From contig NZ_CP080443.1 in NCBI RefSeq assembly GCF_019613955.1, positions 2,775,001-2,839,000 on the forward strand: a stretch of 64,000 bases of DNA. The letters are read 5' to 3'. Numbering within the stretch: position 1 is the first letter of the stretch; the number at the start of each line of letters is the position of its first letter. The notes under the pieces were generated by a model. It was not told the origin of the DNA, did no database searches, and worked only from the letters and a program-made list of their open reading frames with translations. The DNA is from Chryseobacterium sp. LJ668. Lineage in GTDB: Bacteria > Bacteroidota > Bacteroidia > Flavobacteriales > Weeksellaceae. Positions 9,277-18,457 of the stretch are shown in pieces. A program made the position numbers and the translations under genes.

Positions 9277-10677
9277 TTACTTTGTCAGATTATTCATATA
9301 AATTTCAATATTTAAATAGTTATTGCACACTTTGCTAGCTTTCAATGCATCTGATGAATTGTTAGGATTAAGGCCCATTTTTATTTCGATAGCATCAGGA
9401 ATTCCATCAGAGTCACTGTCTTTTGCGCTTTGATAGGCTGGAAAATCTCCCAGTCCCTCATTAGTGAGCGGTAGATCATTTTCGGTAAATATATACAGGC
9501 CTTTTTTCCCTTTTGAAAAGGCTTCCGAGATAATTAAATTGTCTACATCATCACGATCCGGGTAATTGGCACCGGCATTTTTAATTACATAATTAAAAGC
9601 TTCGGTTGCTGAAAGATCAGGTTTTGAGCACGGGTACGCAAACGGGACATCCACAAAATGCAATGGAGTTTCTCCGGGATATCCGGTTGTGCTGTGAGGC
9701 ACGAGAGTTCCATCAAGAACGCCGTTTTTATTATTATCGTGATAATTTCCGGATTCGTAAAGATAGAAAGTATTCGTTCCTCTGCTGAATGGTGTTGTCT
9801 GGTTTTCAACATTTAAAGGTCCGGCCACAAAATAATTATTAATGATATTAACTTCAGATTTTTGTACCGAGCCGCCCATAATATATCCATCTCCGGAAAC
9901 TAAATGTCCATTGGTATTTCCCAGATTTCCAAAATTATAGATGACATTGTTGATAAATTCATTTTTTCCTTTTACTTTAGGATTTCGTGTCTTGTTACTC
10001 GCATACAGCGATTTAATAATACTGATATGACCAACGGTCTGAATGAGCCCTCCCGCCGAATGATTATAGAGATTTAAACCTTGTGCAACAATTGAATTCT
10101 GGATGGTAATGCTATCGGGTTCAGATCCTCTGGAATCCCAATTGACCGAGAAAACCTCATCCATTCCCCATGAAAAAGACATATGATCCAGGATGATATT
10201 TTTCCCGTTGGAAATGCCGGAAGCATCGGTGTTTTTAGAAACTTTATTTTTATTTCCCAATCTTATTCTAAAGTATCTTGCAATCGTATGATCAGCTCCC
10301 GAAAAAGAAACTTTCTGACCGGATAAGACAATTCCTCTTCCCGGAGCGGTTTGTCCGGCAATGGTAAGATTTTCTGAAATGGTAATCGGAGATTCTAAAT
10401 TGATAATTCCACTTACAGAAAACACAACAAACCTTCCCGGTCTGCTAACGGCATCACGAAATGAACCTTCACCATTGTCATTCAGATTTTTAACAATATA
10501 AATCTCAGGATTGGCAACTCCTCTTGCGCCTTTCGCAAATTTACCAAAACCTTCCGCTTCAGGAAAAGCCAAAGTTTTTCCCGATTTACAGTTATCTGTA
10601 TTTAAATTTTGGTAATTCTGAGCTTTACAAAATAATACAAACATTGAACAAAAACACGCTACAGTTATTTTTTTCAT
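9277..10677 (-). CDS. Pectate lyase, polysaccharide lyase family 1
   Basis: This 466-residue secreted enzyme has a signal peptide (MKKITVACFCSMFVLFCKA). The right-handed beta-helix of family PL1 is recognisable from GFGKFAKGARG, GSFRDAV, ITISENLTIAGQTAPG and the central NIILDHMSFSWGMDE. It cleaves polygalacturonate by beta-elimination, probably with calcium. A calcium-loop segment (DSDSDGIPDAIE) near residue 425 is a thrombospondin-type-3-like tail. No type IX sorting domain is obvious, so it is probably periplasmic or surface attached. The upstream gap holds its own putative regulatory site, so it is likely transcribed separately from the glycosidase operon beyond it. Confidence 0.85.
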   Translation of the reverse strand: MKKITVACFCSMFVLFCKAQNYQNLNTDNCKSGKTLAFPEAEGFGKFAKGARGVANPEIYIVKNLNDNGEGSFRDAVSRPGRFVVFSVSGIINLESPITISENLTIAGQTAPGRGIVLSGQKVSFSGADHTIARYFRIRLGNKNKVSKNTDASGISNGKNIILDHMSFSWGMDEVFSVNWDSRGSEPDSITIQNSIVAQGLNLYNHSAGGLIQTVGHISIIKSLYASNKTRNPKVKGKNEFINNVIYNFGNLGNTNGHLVSGDGYIMGGSVQKSEVNIINNYFVAGPLNVENQTTPFSRGTNTFYLYESGNYHDNNKNGVLDGTLVPHSTTGYPGETPLHFVDVPFAYPCSKPDLSATEAFNYVIKNAGANYPDRDDVDNLIISEAFSKGKKGLYIFTENDLPLTNEGLGDFPAYQSAKDSDSDGIPDAIEIKMGLNPNNSSDALKASKVCNNYLNIEIYMNNLTK

Positions 10678-10942
10678 AATAAATTATATGATAACAATTT
10701 AGCTTCTTAATTGTGCTAAATTATCCTGCACTATGCTGCTGCTATTAATTTTCGCAAGATGTCATAAAATGTAAATTTATAACAACAATATCAGAGGATG
10801 ACATTATTTTGCAGAGCTACTCCTGATACTTGCTCTTTAGTAGCAATAAGTTTGCAGGAGACAATTAATTATTTCAATCTGAGCTCCGTAGGAGCGAAAC
10901 ATCTTTCTCAAACCCTAAAACTCACCAACCCTCAATCTATCA
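10678..10942. repeat. Promoter gap of the pectate lyase with a REP-like hairpin
   Basis: No gene is visible here. A small palindrome GCTCC-GTA-GGAGC (10883-10895) followed by GAAAC resembles dispersed flavobacterial extragenic repeats. The 45 bases nearest the lyase start contain the shared regulatory motif listed separately. Confidence 0.4.
10723..10732 (-). promoter_or_regulatory. Candidate regulatory site AGTGCAGGAT, pectate lyase
   Basis: Read on the - strand, AGTGCAGGATAAT lies 45 bases ahead of the pectate lyase ATG. The same 13-mer is found upstream of the GH28 gene and a one-mismatch 10-mer upstream of the rhamnose operon. Confidence 0.45.
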
Positions 10943-10971
10943 TAAAAAAAGCCTGCCATTTCTGACAGACT
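10943..10971 (-). terminator. Rho-independent terminator of the glycosidase operon
   Basis: On the - strand a 9-bp stem (AGTCTGTCA with TGGCAGGCT, two G-U pairs) closes a GAAA loop and is followed by seven T. It lies 24 bases after the stop of the (alpha/alpha)6 glycosidase gene. Confidence 0.8.
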
Positions 10972-10994
10972 CAAACTAATATGAATGTAAATTT

Positions 10995-13130
10995 TTAAGG
11001 CATTTTCTTAAAACCTTCGGCCTTTATTTTCCAAGAACCGTCTTTCGGGAAACCAGGAAATTGTCCTGTTGAGCTGTCCCAACCCTCAAGCATCATCGCA
11101 ACAGTCGTCAAAACACCGCCATTTCCCGGAAGATAAATTCTGAGACGTTTATCCTGAAAATTATGTCCGTTCTTAAGGTATGTATTAGTCTGAATGTTCA
11201 TGAAAAGTGCATCCAATGCTTTATTCGGAAGTCCCAATCTTGCTGCGTTCATCGCCGTCATCGGAAAATCCCAACCCCAGGTATGTTCCCAGTTCCATCT
11301 TTCCCAAACGATATCAAGGGTATTTTTCATTATTTTTTTGTCCAGTTTCTGTGATTCAGGAACCATTCCTAAGGCGCCTAAAACTGCAGGGTGGTCGGTC
11401 ATCCATTTTGGAAAGGTGAAAGAATCTTTTGCCGATTCTGTCGATAAGTAAACTCCATCCTGAACCGGAAGCGGAGCCAATTTATTAATGACATCATCCC
11501 ATTTTTTATCTCTCGGCTGTCCTAATCTTTCTTTCCATTCCTGAGCAATTTTCAGCGACCAATCCCAATACGCAACTTCGTAAGTCGGGTTATAAGTGTC
11601 TTTTGCAGGGAAAACTTCCTGTGCAGGAATCACACCTTTCCCTAAATTATAACGGTTTTTCTCTTTATCATAAGTCGCAAAGTCAGCCATAAAATCAGCG
11701 GTTGCAAAAATCAGATCTTTGTATTTTTCCAATACTTTTTTGTCCTTGCTATTGCGGTACAAAAGTTCGGTCATATAAATAATGTGTGGCTGTTCCCAAA
11801 TCAAAAATGCAGCAACGGAGGACGGACTTTCATTGCCTTCGTTATCCGACATTTTAATCCATCTAACGCCTTTGTAACCTTGTCTTTCCGCTAGTTTTTT
11901 AGCTTTATCAAAGGTTCTGAAATAATAATCAAGTTGTTTTTCCAAAATTTCCGGTCTTCCCCACAATGCGAAATGAACGCCGTGCCACCAATGCATTTCA
12001 GTGTGTGGTTTTCCGTACCAGCTGTTGAATGTCAAACCCGTTTCCTGAGGCGGATTACTTCCTCCGCACTGTACTTTAGTTAAATATTCTGACAACACAA
12101 CTCTTCTTTCCAATTCATTGGCTCTTGGATCTGTACTTCCTTCAAAATCAACGGCAGCACCGCTTTCCCAGAAATTTTTCCAGCCTGAAGTACTTTCTTT
12201 TTCAGCATCAGCAAATAAAGTTCTACCAGATTTTGGATTTTTAGCTGAAAATTCAACACTTAATTCAACAATTTTATTTTTCGAAGAAGGTTCATAGACG
12301 AAATAATGTTTGCCGGCTTCACGAAGTTTTCCTTCCGTAAAATTGAATTGAGTATAATAATCCGTACTTTGTAGTTGATGCTGAATTAAACCTTGCGTTG
12401 ATTGTGACGCAACGATTTTCGAAGAATGGTCATTTTCGTTTCCGTAAAAAGCCGCATCATCCAAAAACTGACCGGTAGGGGAAGGGTAGCGTGCAAAGAC
12501 TTTCAGTTTCCCTTTAGCCACCAAATCAGATTCTATTTTTACCCCGACTTTATCTGAATTCTGAAAAGAAGCCGTCCAAACTTTTACCGGAGTTCCTTCC
12601 AGAGAAAATTCACTCGTAATAATTCCTGTCCACAAATCAATTTTCTGACTGATGTTGGTTAAATCTGAAATTTTTGCTTTCTGACCATCTTTTTTAGTCA
12701 GTTCAATCCCAATGTTCCCTAACTGCAGACGGTGTTGGTTTACACGGAAATATTCAACCGCACCTTTGTTGCGTTCAGGTTCTTTTAGTTGAACAGAGTA
12801 TAAAGCTTTTCGCCCGTCATTGTTAAAATCGTAAGGTTTTAAAGTCTCTTCAAATTTGTAATTCTCCTTATTCGGAAAACTGTTCCAGCCCCATTCCGAC
12901 TGAGTTCCTAAAGAAACTCCGTTTTTGTAATATTCAGGAAACGACTGCATTCCGGTGATGTCAACCGTGTAGGCAAATTTTCCGTTTCCGACCGTTAAAG
13001 TGGATAAAGTATCTGCTTTTACATTGACGATATTATGTCGCTGAACGACCTTCTTTCGGTCGATTTTCTGGGCATTCAGTGAAGAAAATCCCATTAGGAA
13101 AATACTTAGGTATATTGTAATTTTTTTCAT
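10995..13130 (-). CDS. Secreted (alpha/alpha)6-barrel glycoside hydrolase, family not assigned
   Basis: About 711 residues with a signal peptide (MKKITIYLSIFLMGFSSLNA). The start at 13130 is chosen because it begins that signal; a longer frame adds 12 unlikely residues. An N-terminal beta-sandwich-like half precedes a helical half with HTEMHWWHGVHFALWGRPE, IKMSDNEGNESPS and WERWNWEHTWGWDFPM, which resemble clan-L type six-hairpin glycosidases (GH65/GH95-like). The acid residue is probably one of the Asp/Glu in these motifs. It is the last gene of a - strand operon with DUF4450 and GH28 proteins and likely trims pectin or rhamnogalacturonan side chains. The specificity is unknown. Confidence 0.7.
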   Translation of the reverse strand: MKKITIYLSIFLMGFSSLNAQKIDRKKVVQRHNIVNVKADTLSTLTVGNGKFAYTVDITGMQSFPEYYKNGVSLGTQSEWGWNSFPNKENYKFEETLKPYDFNNDGRKALYSVQLKEPERNKGAVEYFRVNQHRLQLGNIGIELTKKDGQKAKISDLTNISQKIDLWTGIITSEFSLEGTPVKVWTASFQNSDKVGVKIESDLVAKGKLKVFARYPSPTGQFLDDAAFYGNENDHSSKIVASQSTQGLIQHQLQSTDYYTQFNFTEGKLREAGKHYFVYEPSSKNKIVELSVEFSAKNPKSGRTLFADAEKESTSGWKNFWESGAAVDFEGSTDPRANELERRVVLSEYLTKVQCGGSNPPQETGLTFNSWYGKPHTEMHWWHGVHFALWGRPEILEKQLDYYFRTFDKAKKLAERQGYKGVRWIKMSDNEGNESPSSVAAFLIWEQPHIIYMTELLYRNSKDKKVLEKYKDLIFATADFMADFATYDKEKNRYNLGKGVIPAQEVFPAKDTYNPTYEVAYWDWSLKIAQEWKERLGQPRDKKWDDVINKLAPLPVQDGVYLSTESAKDSFTFPKWMTDHPAVLGALGMVPESQKLDKKIMKNTLDIVWERWNWEHTWGWDFPMTAMNAARLGLPNKALDALFMNIQTNTYLKNGHNFQDKRLRIYLPGNGGVLTTVAMMLEGWDSSTGQFPGFPKDGSWKIKAEGFKKMP

Positions 13131-13154
13131 TTTTAATAATTTTATTTTTATCAT

Positions 13155-13197
13155 CCACGAATGCACGAATAATTGAATAAAATTCGTGCATTCGTGG
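13155..13197. repeat. 16-bp perfect inverted repeat between two glycosidase genes
   Basis: CCACGAATGCACGAAT (13155-13170) and its exact complement (13182-13197) flank an 11-base loop, filling the short gap between the DUF4450 gene and the next gene. There is no T-run, so it is more likely an extragenic palindrome or mRNA-stabilising hairpin than a terminator. Confidence 0.7.
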
Positions 13198-13205
13198 TAT
13201 TTAAT

Positions 13206-16200
13206 TTATTTCAAAACCGTCGCACTCATCACTCCGATGACTACATCATTGCTTACGGCCGATAATTTTATCGATTTTAATTCTTTATTCGCATCAATCG
13301 GCAAATCCAGAATCGTTGCAGAACCACCATCAACCTGACGGTCTGTAAATCCTTTGATGCTTGAATATTTGCTCAACGTTCCGCCTTTATACAATTCTCC
13401 CGTTTTCAGTTTCACACGATACGGAATTTTATCATCAGGAATTTCAAACGCAAAATTATCATCAAACAAATCCTGCTCAATCGGCCACCAGTTTGTTGGA
13501 TTTTTCAACTCTAATTCTGTCATTGAACCATCAACATATTGAACGGTAATTTTTCCATTCACAATCTGCGACTGCATCGGATTCGTAGAACCCGCCATCA
13601 GAAAATAAATTTTCTTTCCTTTACCTGAAATTGAAATTTCAAGAGCGTCAGAATAATTATCCCATTGACTCACAAACGCAATATTTTTATCCGTTGTATT
13701 AATTAAAAACGGAATTCCCAGAAAATCAACTTTGCCGTTTTTTCTTTTGTTCATCAATCCGCTGTCATCAATTTGAGCAGTGATTAACGGGTAACACCAG
13801 TTTCCGATTCCCTGCCAAGGAAGCTGTAAAGTAGGAACTTCAAGCCTTGGCGAAAGGTATTTCTGATTGAAAATATCGGTCACTTTTTCATTGTATTTCG
13901 AAGCCAATGAAATGTTGTTGAATTGACCTTGATTCTCAATTTCCCAGTCTGTGATTTCAATATTTTGCTTGATTCCGTTGTAGTCAAGTAAAATTGAATT
14001 GGTTCCTTTGCTTAAATAATTTGAAGGAATTTCAATCGAGGCACTTTGATTTTTTTGAACTGAAAAAGTTTTGTTTAAACCATTCACAGAGAGTTTTCCA
14101 TTAATTGGATTGGATGATTTTGATTGAATCTGCAGTTTTTTATTCACCCATTTTATGTCCAAAGGAAAACGGATATCCACATTCACAGGTTGCCACCAAG
14201 TCGTCCCGTTTTGCTCGACTTGTATGAAAAAAGTTCCTTTTCTTTCTTCTTTAACCAAATCAAACTGATTCCCATTTCGGGTTTTAATTAATTCCTGTGG
14301 GTCAAGAATATCTTTAATTTTCTTTTTTGAATCAAAATTCAACTGAAGACTTTCAGAAATATAATTGGTGAAATCGATTTGCTCATTTTTCAGTTCTTCT
14401 CCAGAATAGTTGATTTCAATTTTAAAATCATCTCCTTGCAGCGTTTCAAACTGAATAAATGGTTGTGAAATCGAATTGGATTTAATCTTCCAATCCACCT
14501 TTTTGCCATTCACTTTCACCGATTTGATGTTGGAATAATTAACAGGAATCTGCATTTCCAACGAAACCGGATTCTGATATTTTGATTTAAATAAATATTC
14601 CGTCTTTTTAGAAGTTCTGGTAAATTGATATTCCCAATCCGGAAGTTTTAACTCAGCAGAATTCCAGTCTTTCGGGAAACCAGGTTTGATGCTGATTTTA
14701 TTCTCTAACAAATTAGGGTAAACTCCAAAAAGTCCTTCCGTCAAAGTTCTTGAAGCCACACCAATCGGGTCGGCAAAATCACGGTATAATTCTCCACGGA
14801 ACGCGTCGTAATGAGAAAGCTGTTCGAAATTCCCGGGACTGATGCCGTAATACATCGACTCAACCAGATTTCCCTTCCAAAGTTGGTAGGCATCTTCATT
14901 TCGTCCCGCCTGCCAATACGCCAAAGCAGTCTGTAAATTTTCCGCCAAAGCGACATTGTTAATCGACCAGTCGTAAGGTTGCCAGTTGGTGGTTGCTAAA
15001 GTGAAATAGTCTTTATTATCCGCACCTTTTACCGTCACCGGAATTTTCGGAGTGTGATGATTGATGTACTGTAAGTTTTGGTAATCTTCAAATTCATTCA
15101 GAATAAACGCGTCGGAAACGTGATAAATCGACCAGATTCCAGGTTTGTCATGAACGATTTGATTTCCTAATGCATCTTTATATTCAGCAAAATATCCTTT
15201 TTCTTTAATCCAGAGCTGGTTTTTCATTGCTTTTAAAATCGCATCAGCTTCCTGTTCGTAAGGTTGAGGATTTTCGCCAATGATTTTAGCCAGTTTCGCC
15301 ATTTCACGGTTGGCTCTGTAATTATAAGCCGAAGTGTGCGTTACTTTTCCACCCGAATATTGCAGCGCATCGCTCGCCCAAATCGCAGCGTAGGCATCAT
15401 ACAAATCACCACGCTTGAAATTCCTTTTTTCCCAATCCATATGACGAACCATCGTCGGCCACATTTTTTTTAGAAATTCTTTGTCTCCCGTGTAATTGAA
15501 ATGCGAAAATAGCTGGTCAAAAAATACCAGATTCATATCATAATGATGCGGTTTGGTATTGTCATTCGGGTTTCTGGAAATATATCCGCTCGAAAAAACC
15601 GAGGTTCCCATTTTTTCTGCACTCCTCGCCAAATGAAGCAAAGTATCCATTTCGACAGGCGCAGAATCAGGTTTTAAAACCTGAGAATTGGCATAACTTT
15701 CGAAATGTTCTTTCGCTCGGTCGTGCCAGCTCAAAGCATCGGCTGTGTAAGCACCACGCCACGCATTCAGTCGCATTCTCCACGCCACCGCACCGTGAAG
15801 GAAGGTCGGACTTTCCCAGATTCCGTCTGCAGCAACCGCTAAATTGGCTCCGAAATTATTCAGATCTGCATCCGGTGTTTTGAGCTGAATTCTGTTCGTT
15901 AATGTTAAACGGGATTTTTCCGCTTCATTAAAGATATTTTTCAATGCCTCATCCGAAAAGTTTTTCTCTGATTTTCCTTTGGCAACCTGAATATAAACCG
16001 GTTGTTTTTGTGAAGAATACGAAGCGTAAACAATCGGAGATTTGTCTGTTTTATTTTGAGTAAACTCAGACAATTTTTCTAAAGTCGTCGCATCGGTTTG
16101 CTGTAATGAATTAACATTTGAAAAACTTCCGCTGACCGTTTGACTTTCCTTTTTCTTATTTAAATAATTGAGTTGAAACTGATTTTTATTCAATTGAAAC

Positions 16201-16769
16201 TGGTTGTTCAGACCATATTCAGGCAACAGATAAAATCCGGATTCCGGGTCTGCGCCGATGTCACCGTTTCTGCTGAAAGTCGTTCCGCTCGCACCGCCGA
16301 AAACCGCATAGATTTTTGTGGAAGAATCTATATTGACAGTTTCCATTTTTAAAACTAAACCTTCTTCTTTAGCCTGCGCCAAAACAGTCAGTTTTAAAAT
16401 TCCCGTTCCCAGAATAGGATCTTTGATTTCATACAACATTGAGCCGGGTCTATAACGCGTTTCAATTTGATCCGCGTGAATCAATTTCTTAATCGAATTT
16501 CCTTTCTCAATGACGAACTGAAGATTGCCGCCCATTCCCGGAAGATAGAGTGCGAATTCCGGCAAATCTCCTGCTTCCACTCGTGATGCACGATTGTCTC
16601 CATACAACGCTCTGTTGAATCTGTACTTTCCGTTGACAAGTAAAAAATCGCCTTTGTCTTCTTTGTAATGCAGTTCACGCTCGTTATTTTGCCAGTGTTT
16701 CGACTGAGAAAAAGAAAGTGAGAATGCCGACAAAACAATCAATCCGGCGAATAGGGGTTTTCTTCGCAT
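13206..16769 (-). CDS. DUF4450 large secreted glycosidase-like protein
   Basis: This 1187-residue protein has a signal peptide (MRRKPLFAGLIVLSAFSLSFS). The first 250 residues match the DUF4450 pattern (NGKYRFNRALYGDNRASRVEAGDLPEFALYLPGMGGN). A long helical (alpha/alpha)6-like section follows (FLHGAVAWRMRLNAWRGAYTA, IWASDALQYSGGKVTHTSAYNYRANREMA, then TNWQPYDWSINNVA) and then beta-rich tail domains. Families with this architecture are presumed plant-glycan glycosidases. The start is one base after the GH28 stop (gap at 16770), so the two are translationally coupled or nearly so. The target linkage is unknown; a rhamnogalacturonan fragment is the likeliest guess from the neighbours. Confidence 0.75.
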   Translation of the reverse strand: MRRKPLFAGLIVLSAFSLSFSQSKHWQNNERELHYKEDKGDFLLVNGKYRFNRALYGDNRASRVEAGDLPEFALYLPGMGGNLQFVIEKGNSIKKLIHADQIETRYRPGSMLYEIKDPILGTGILKLTVLAQAKEEGLVLKMETVNIDSSTKIYAVFGGASGTTFSRNGDIGADPESGFYLLPEYGLNNQFQLNKNQFQLNYLNKKKESQTVSGSFSNVNSLQQTDATTLEKLSEFTQNKTDKSPIVYASYSSQKQPVYIQVAKGKSEKNFSDEALKNIFNEAEKSRLTLTNRIQLKTPDADLNNFGANLAVAADGIWESPTFLHGAVAWRMRLNAWRGAYTADALSWHDRAKEHFESYANSQVLKPDSAPVEMDTLLHLARSAEKMGTSVFSSGYISRNPNDNTKPHHYDMNLVFFDQLFSHFNYTGDKEFLKKMWPTMVRHMDWEKRNFKRGDLYDAYAAIWASDALQYSGGKVTHTSAYNYRANREMAKLAKIIGENPQPYEQEADAILKAMKNQLWIKEKGYFAEYKDALGNQIVHDKPGIWSIYHVSDAFILNEFEDYQNLQYINHHTPKIPVTVKGADNKDYFTLATTNWQPYDWSINNVALAENLQTALAYWQAGRNEDAYQLWKGNLVESMYYGISPGNFEQLSHYDAFRGELYRDFADPIGVASRTLTEGLFGVYPNLLENKISIKPGFPKDWNSAELKLPDWEYQFTRTSKKTEYLFKSKYQNPVSLEMQIPVNYSNIKSVKVNGKKVDWKIKSNSISQPFIQFETLQGDDFKIEINYSGEELKNEQIDFTNYISESLQLNFDSKKKIKDILDPQELIKTRNGNQFDLVKEERKGTFFIQVEQNGTTWWQPVNVDIRFPLDIKWVNKKLQIQSKSSNPINGKLSVNGLNKTFSVQKNQSASIEIPSNYLSKGTNSILLDYNGIKQNIEITDWEIENQGQFNNISLASKYNEKVTDIFNQKYLSPRLEVPTLQLPWQGIGNWCYPLITAQIDDSGLMNKRKNGKVDFLGIPFLINTTDKNIAFVSQWDNYSDALEISISGKGKKIYFLMAGSTNPMQSQIVNGKITVQYVDGSMTELELKNPTNWWPIEQDLFDDNFAFEIPDDKIPYRVKLKTGELYKGGTLSKYSSIKGFTDRQVDGGSATILDLPIDANKELKSIKLSAVSNDVVIGVMSATVLK

Positions 16770-16770
16770 T

Positions 16771-18174
16771 TTATGGTTTTAACTCGGTTAACGGCTGTCC
16801 GTTGACGGTTACATTTTTTAAAGTCACATTTTTTAAGTAATCCACTTTATACGGAATTTCAACGCCGGTCATTTTAGCATTGATCATGGTGAAATCGGTT
16901 ACAGGAGAAGTTTCGTAAGCATCAGAGAAGACAGCATATTTTCCGCCTTTGTCAACGGTTAGATTTTCAACCCAGATATTTCTGATGGTCGGAATATGAT
17001 TCCCCGGTTTTTCATAATGCATATTGAAACGCACTGCTGCTTCCTTGTAAGCACCTACTTTTGTGTTGTAGAAAAATACATTTTCGATGATACCGCCACG
17101 GCTTGAGCTGGTTTTAATTCTTAAAGCACGGTCAAGATTCTTGCTGTCCATCACGTTACCGATGGCATAAATGTTTTTCGCACCACCAGCAATTTCGCTT
17201 CCGATCACCACACCGCCGTGACCGTCTTTCATTTCACAGTTTTCAATGATATGATTTTCGGCAGGTCTTCCGATATCTCTTCCATCCTCATCTCTTCCGG
17301 ATTTGATGGCGATACAGTCGTCTCCGGTGTCAAAATAAGAGTCTTTAATCCAGACATTTTTACAGGCTTCAGGGTCGAAACCGTCATTGTTGGGTCCGTG
17401 GCTGATGACTTTTACCCTTTCAATCAAAACATTTTCGCATAAAACCGGATTTAGATTCCACATGGGAGAATTTTTTACCAAAACATCTGCCATATAGAAA
17501 TTCTTAGACTTATACGGCTGAACGAAATTGGGTCTCAGGTACCATCCGTCCCCAAAAATTCTTTCTCTGGCAGGTTTTCTCTGAGCCATATATTCGTGAA
17601 GCTTTGCACGGGCCGGATTTTGTCTTCCCGGACGTGATGCGTTGTAACCATATTTTGTAGCGCCACACCAAAACCACCAGTTGTCTAGATCTGCGTTTCC
17701 GTCTAAGGTTCCTTTTCCGGTAATGGCGATATTTTCTTCTTCATAAGCATAAATTAAAGATGAATAATTCATGCATTCCATACCTTCCCAACGGGTGAAA
17801 ACAATAGGGTAGTCGTCGCTGTCCTGGCTGAACAAAATGGTAGAACCGTCGCTCAGATGTAGATTGACATTAGATTTTAAATAGATAGCCCCGGTTAGGA
17901 AGATACCGTTCGGAACGATTACTCTTCCGCCGCCTTCAGCATTGCATTTTTCAATCGCTTTTTTAAAGGCTTCCGTATTTTTTGTTTTTCCGTCACCTAC
18001 AGCTCCGAAATCGGTTATCAAGTAATCCACTTTTCTGAATTCGGGCTTTTTGATTTGTTTTTTTAGAGCTTTGATTTCTTTTAAAGGCTGCTTTGCCGAG
18101 GTCCAGGGTCTGTACTGAGCTGAAACCGAGACATTCAGCAGCATTATAAAGAAGAATAAAAAGTATTTTTTCAT
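16771..18174 (-). CDS. Glycoside hydrolase family 28, (exo-)polygalacturonase
   Basis: This 467-residue secreted beta-helix enzyme has a signal peptide (MKKYFLFFFIMLLNVSVSA). The GH28 catalytic signatures are all present: NNDGFDPE (262-269), DTGDDCIAIKSG (282-293), GHGG with His319, and RIK (352-354). It hydrolyses alpha-1,4 galacturonic links or rhamnogalacturonan ends. The N-terminal loop-rich insert (about 170-220) suggests an exo-acting type with a closed cleft. It is first in the - strand operon GH28, DUF4450, (alpha/alpha)6 glycosidase, and divergent from the TonB-type barrel gene. Confidence 0.9.
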   Translation of the reverse strand: MKKYFLFFFIMLLNVSVSAQYRPWTSAKQPLKEIKALKKQIKKPEFRKVDYLITDFGAVGDGKTKNTEAFKKAIEKCNAEGGGRVIVPNGIFLTGAIYLKSNVNLHLSDGSTILFSQDSDDYPIVFTRWEGMECMNYSSLIYAYEEENIAITGKGTLDGNADLDNWWFWCGATKYGYNASRPGRQNPARAKLHEYMAQRKPARERIFGDGWYLRPNFVQPYKSKNFYMADVLVKNSPMWNLNPVLCENVLIERVKVISHGPNNDGFDPEACKNVWIKDSYFDTGDDCIAIKSGRDEDGRDIGRPAENHIIENCEMKDGHGGVVIGSEIAGGAKNIYAIGNVMDSKNLDRALRIKTSSSRGGIIENVFFYNTKVGAYKEAAVRFNMHYEKPGNHIPTIRNIWVENLTVDKGGKYAVFSDAYETSPVTDFTMINAKMTGVEIPYKVDYLKNVTLKNVTVNGQPLTELKP

Positions 18175-18264
18175 GATGTTGAATTACTAAAATTTGTAAG
18201 AATCAATTGTTTTATTAGGATGACTCTTTCTAATTGCAATCTAAAATATTTGTAGTACATGATT

Positions 18265-18274
18265 ATCCTGCACT
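18265..18274 (-). promoter_or_regulatory. Candidate regulatory site AGTGCAGGAT, GH28 operon
   Basis: On the - strand AGTGCAGGATAAT lies 90 bases before the GH28 ATG. It is identical over 13 bases to the site upstream of the pectate lyase. Confidence 0.45.
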
Positions 18275-18398
18275 GTCGGCATATGGAATTTTCAAACTTA
18301 ATTTAAATGTAATCATTGTTTTTGCCAATTACCTGAAGCCGCTAAAAAGATTACCCGTAACTAAAATTTAGTTTTGATATTAACGCAATTTAACGTTT

Positions 18399-18422
18399 AA
18401 GGGATGTAACAAATATTCCCTT
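18399..18422. promoter_or_regulatory. Inverted repeat AAGGGA/TCCCTT upstream of the TonB-type barrel gene
   Basis: Arms of six bases are separated by 12 bases and end 36 bases before the ATG. This is a possible operator of the outer membrane receptor gene. The rest of the divergent gap (18175-18457) shows no gene. Confidence 0.3.
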
Positions 18423-18457
18423 ACTGGTGTCTAAAAGTAATAAAAACTAAAGTTTTA

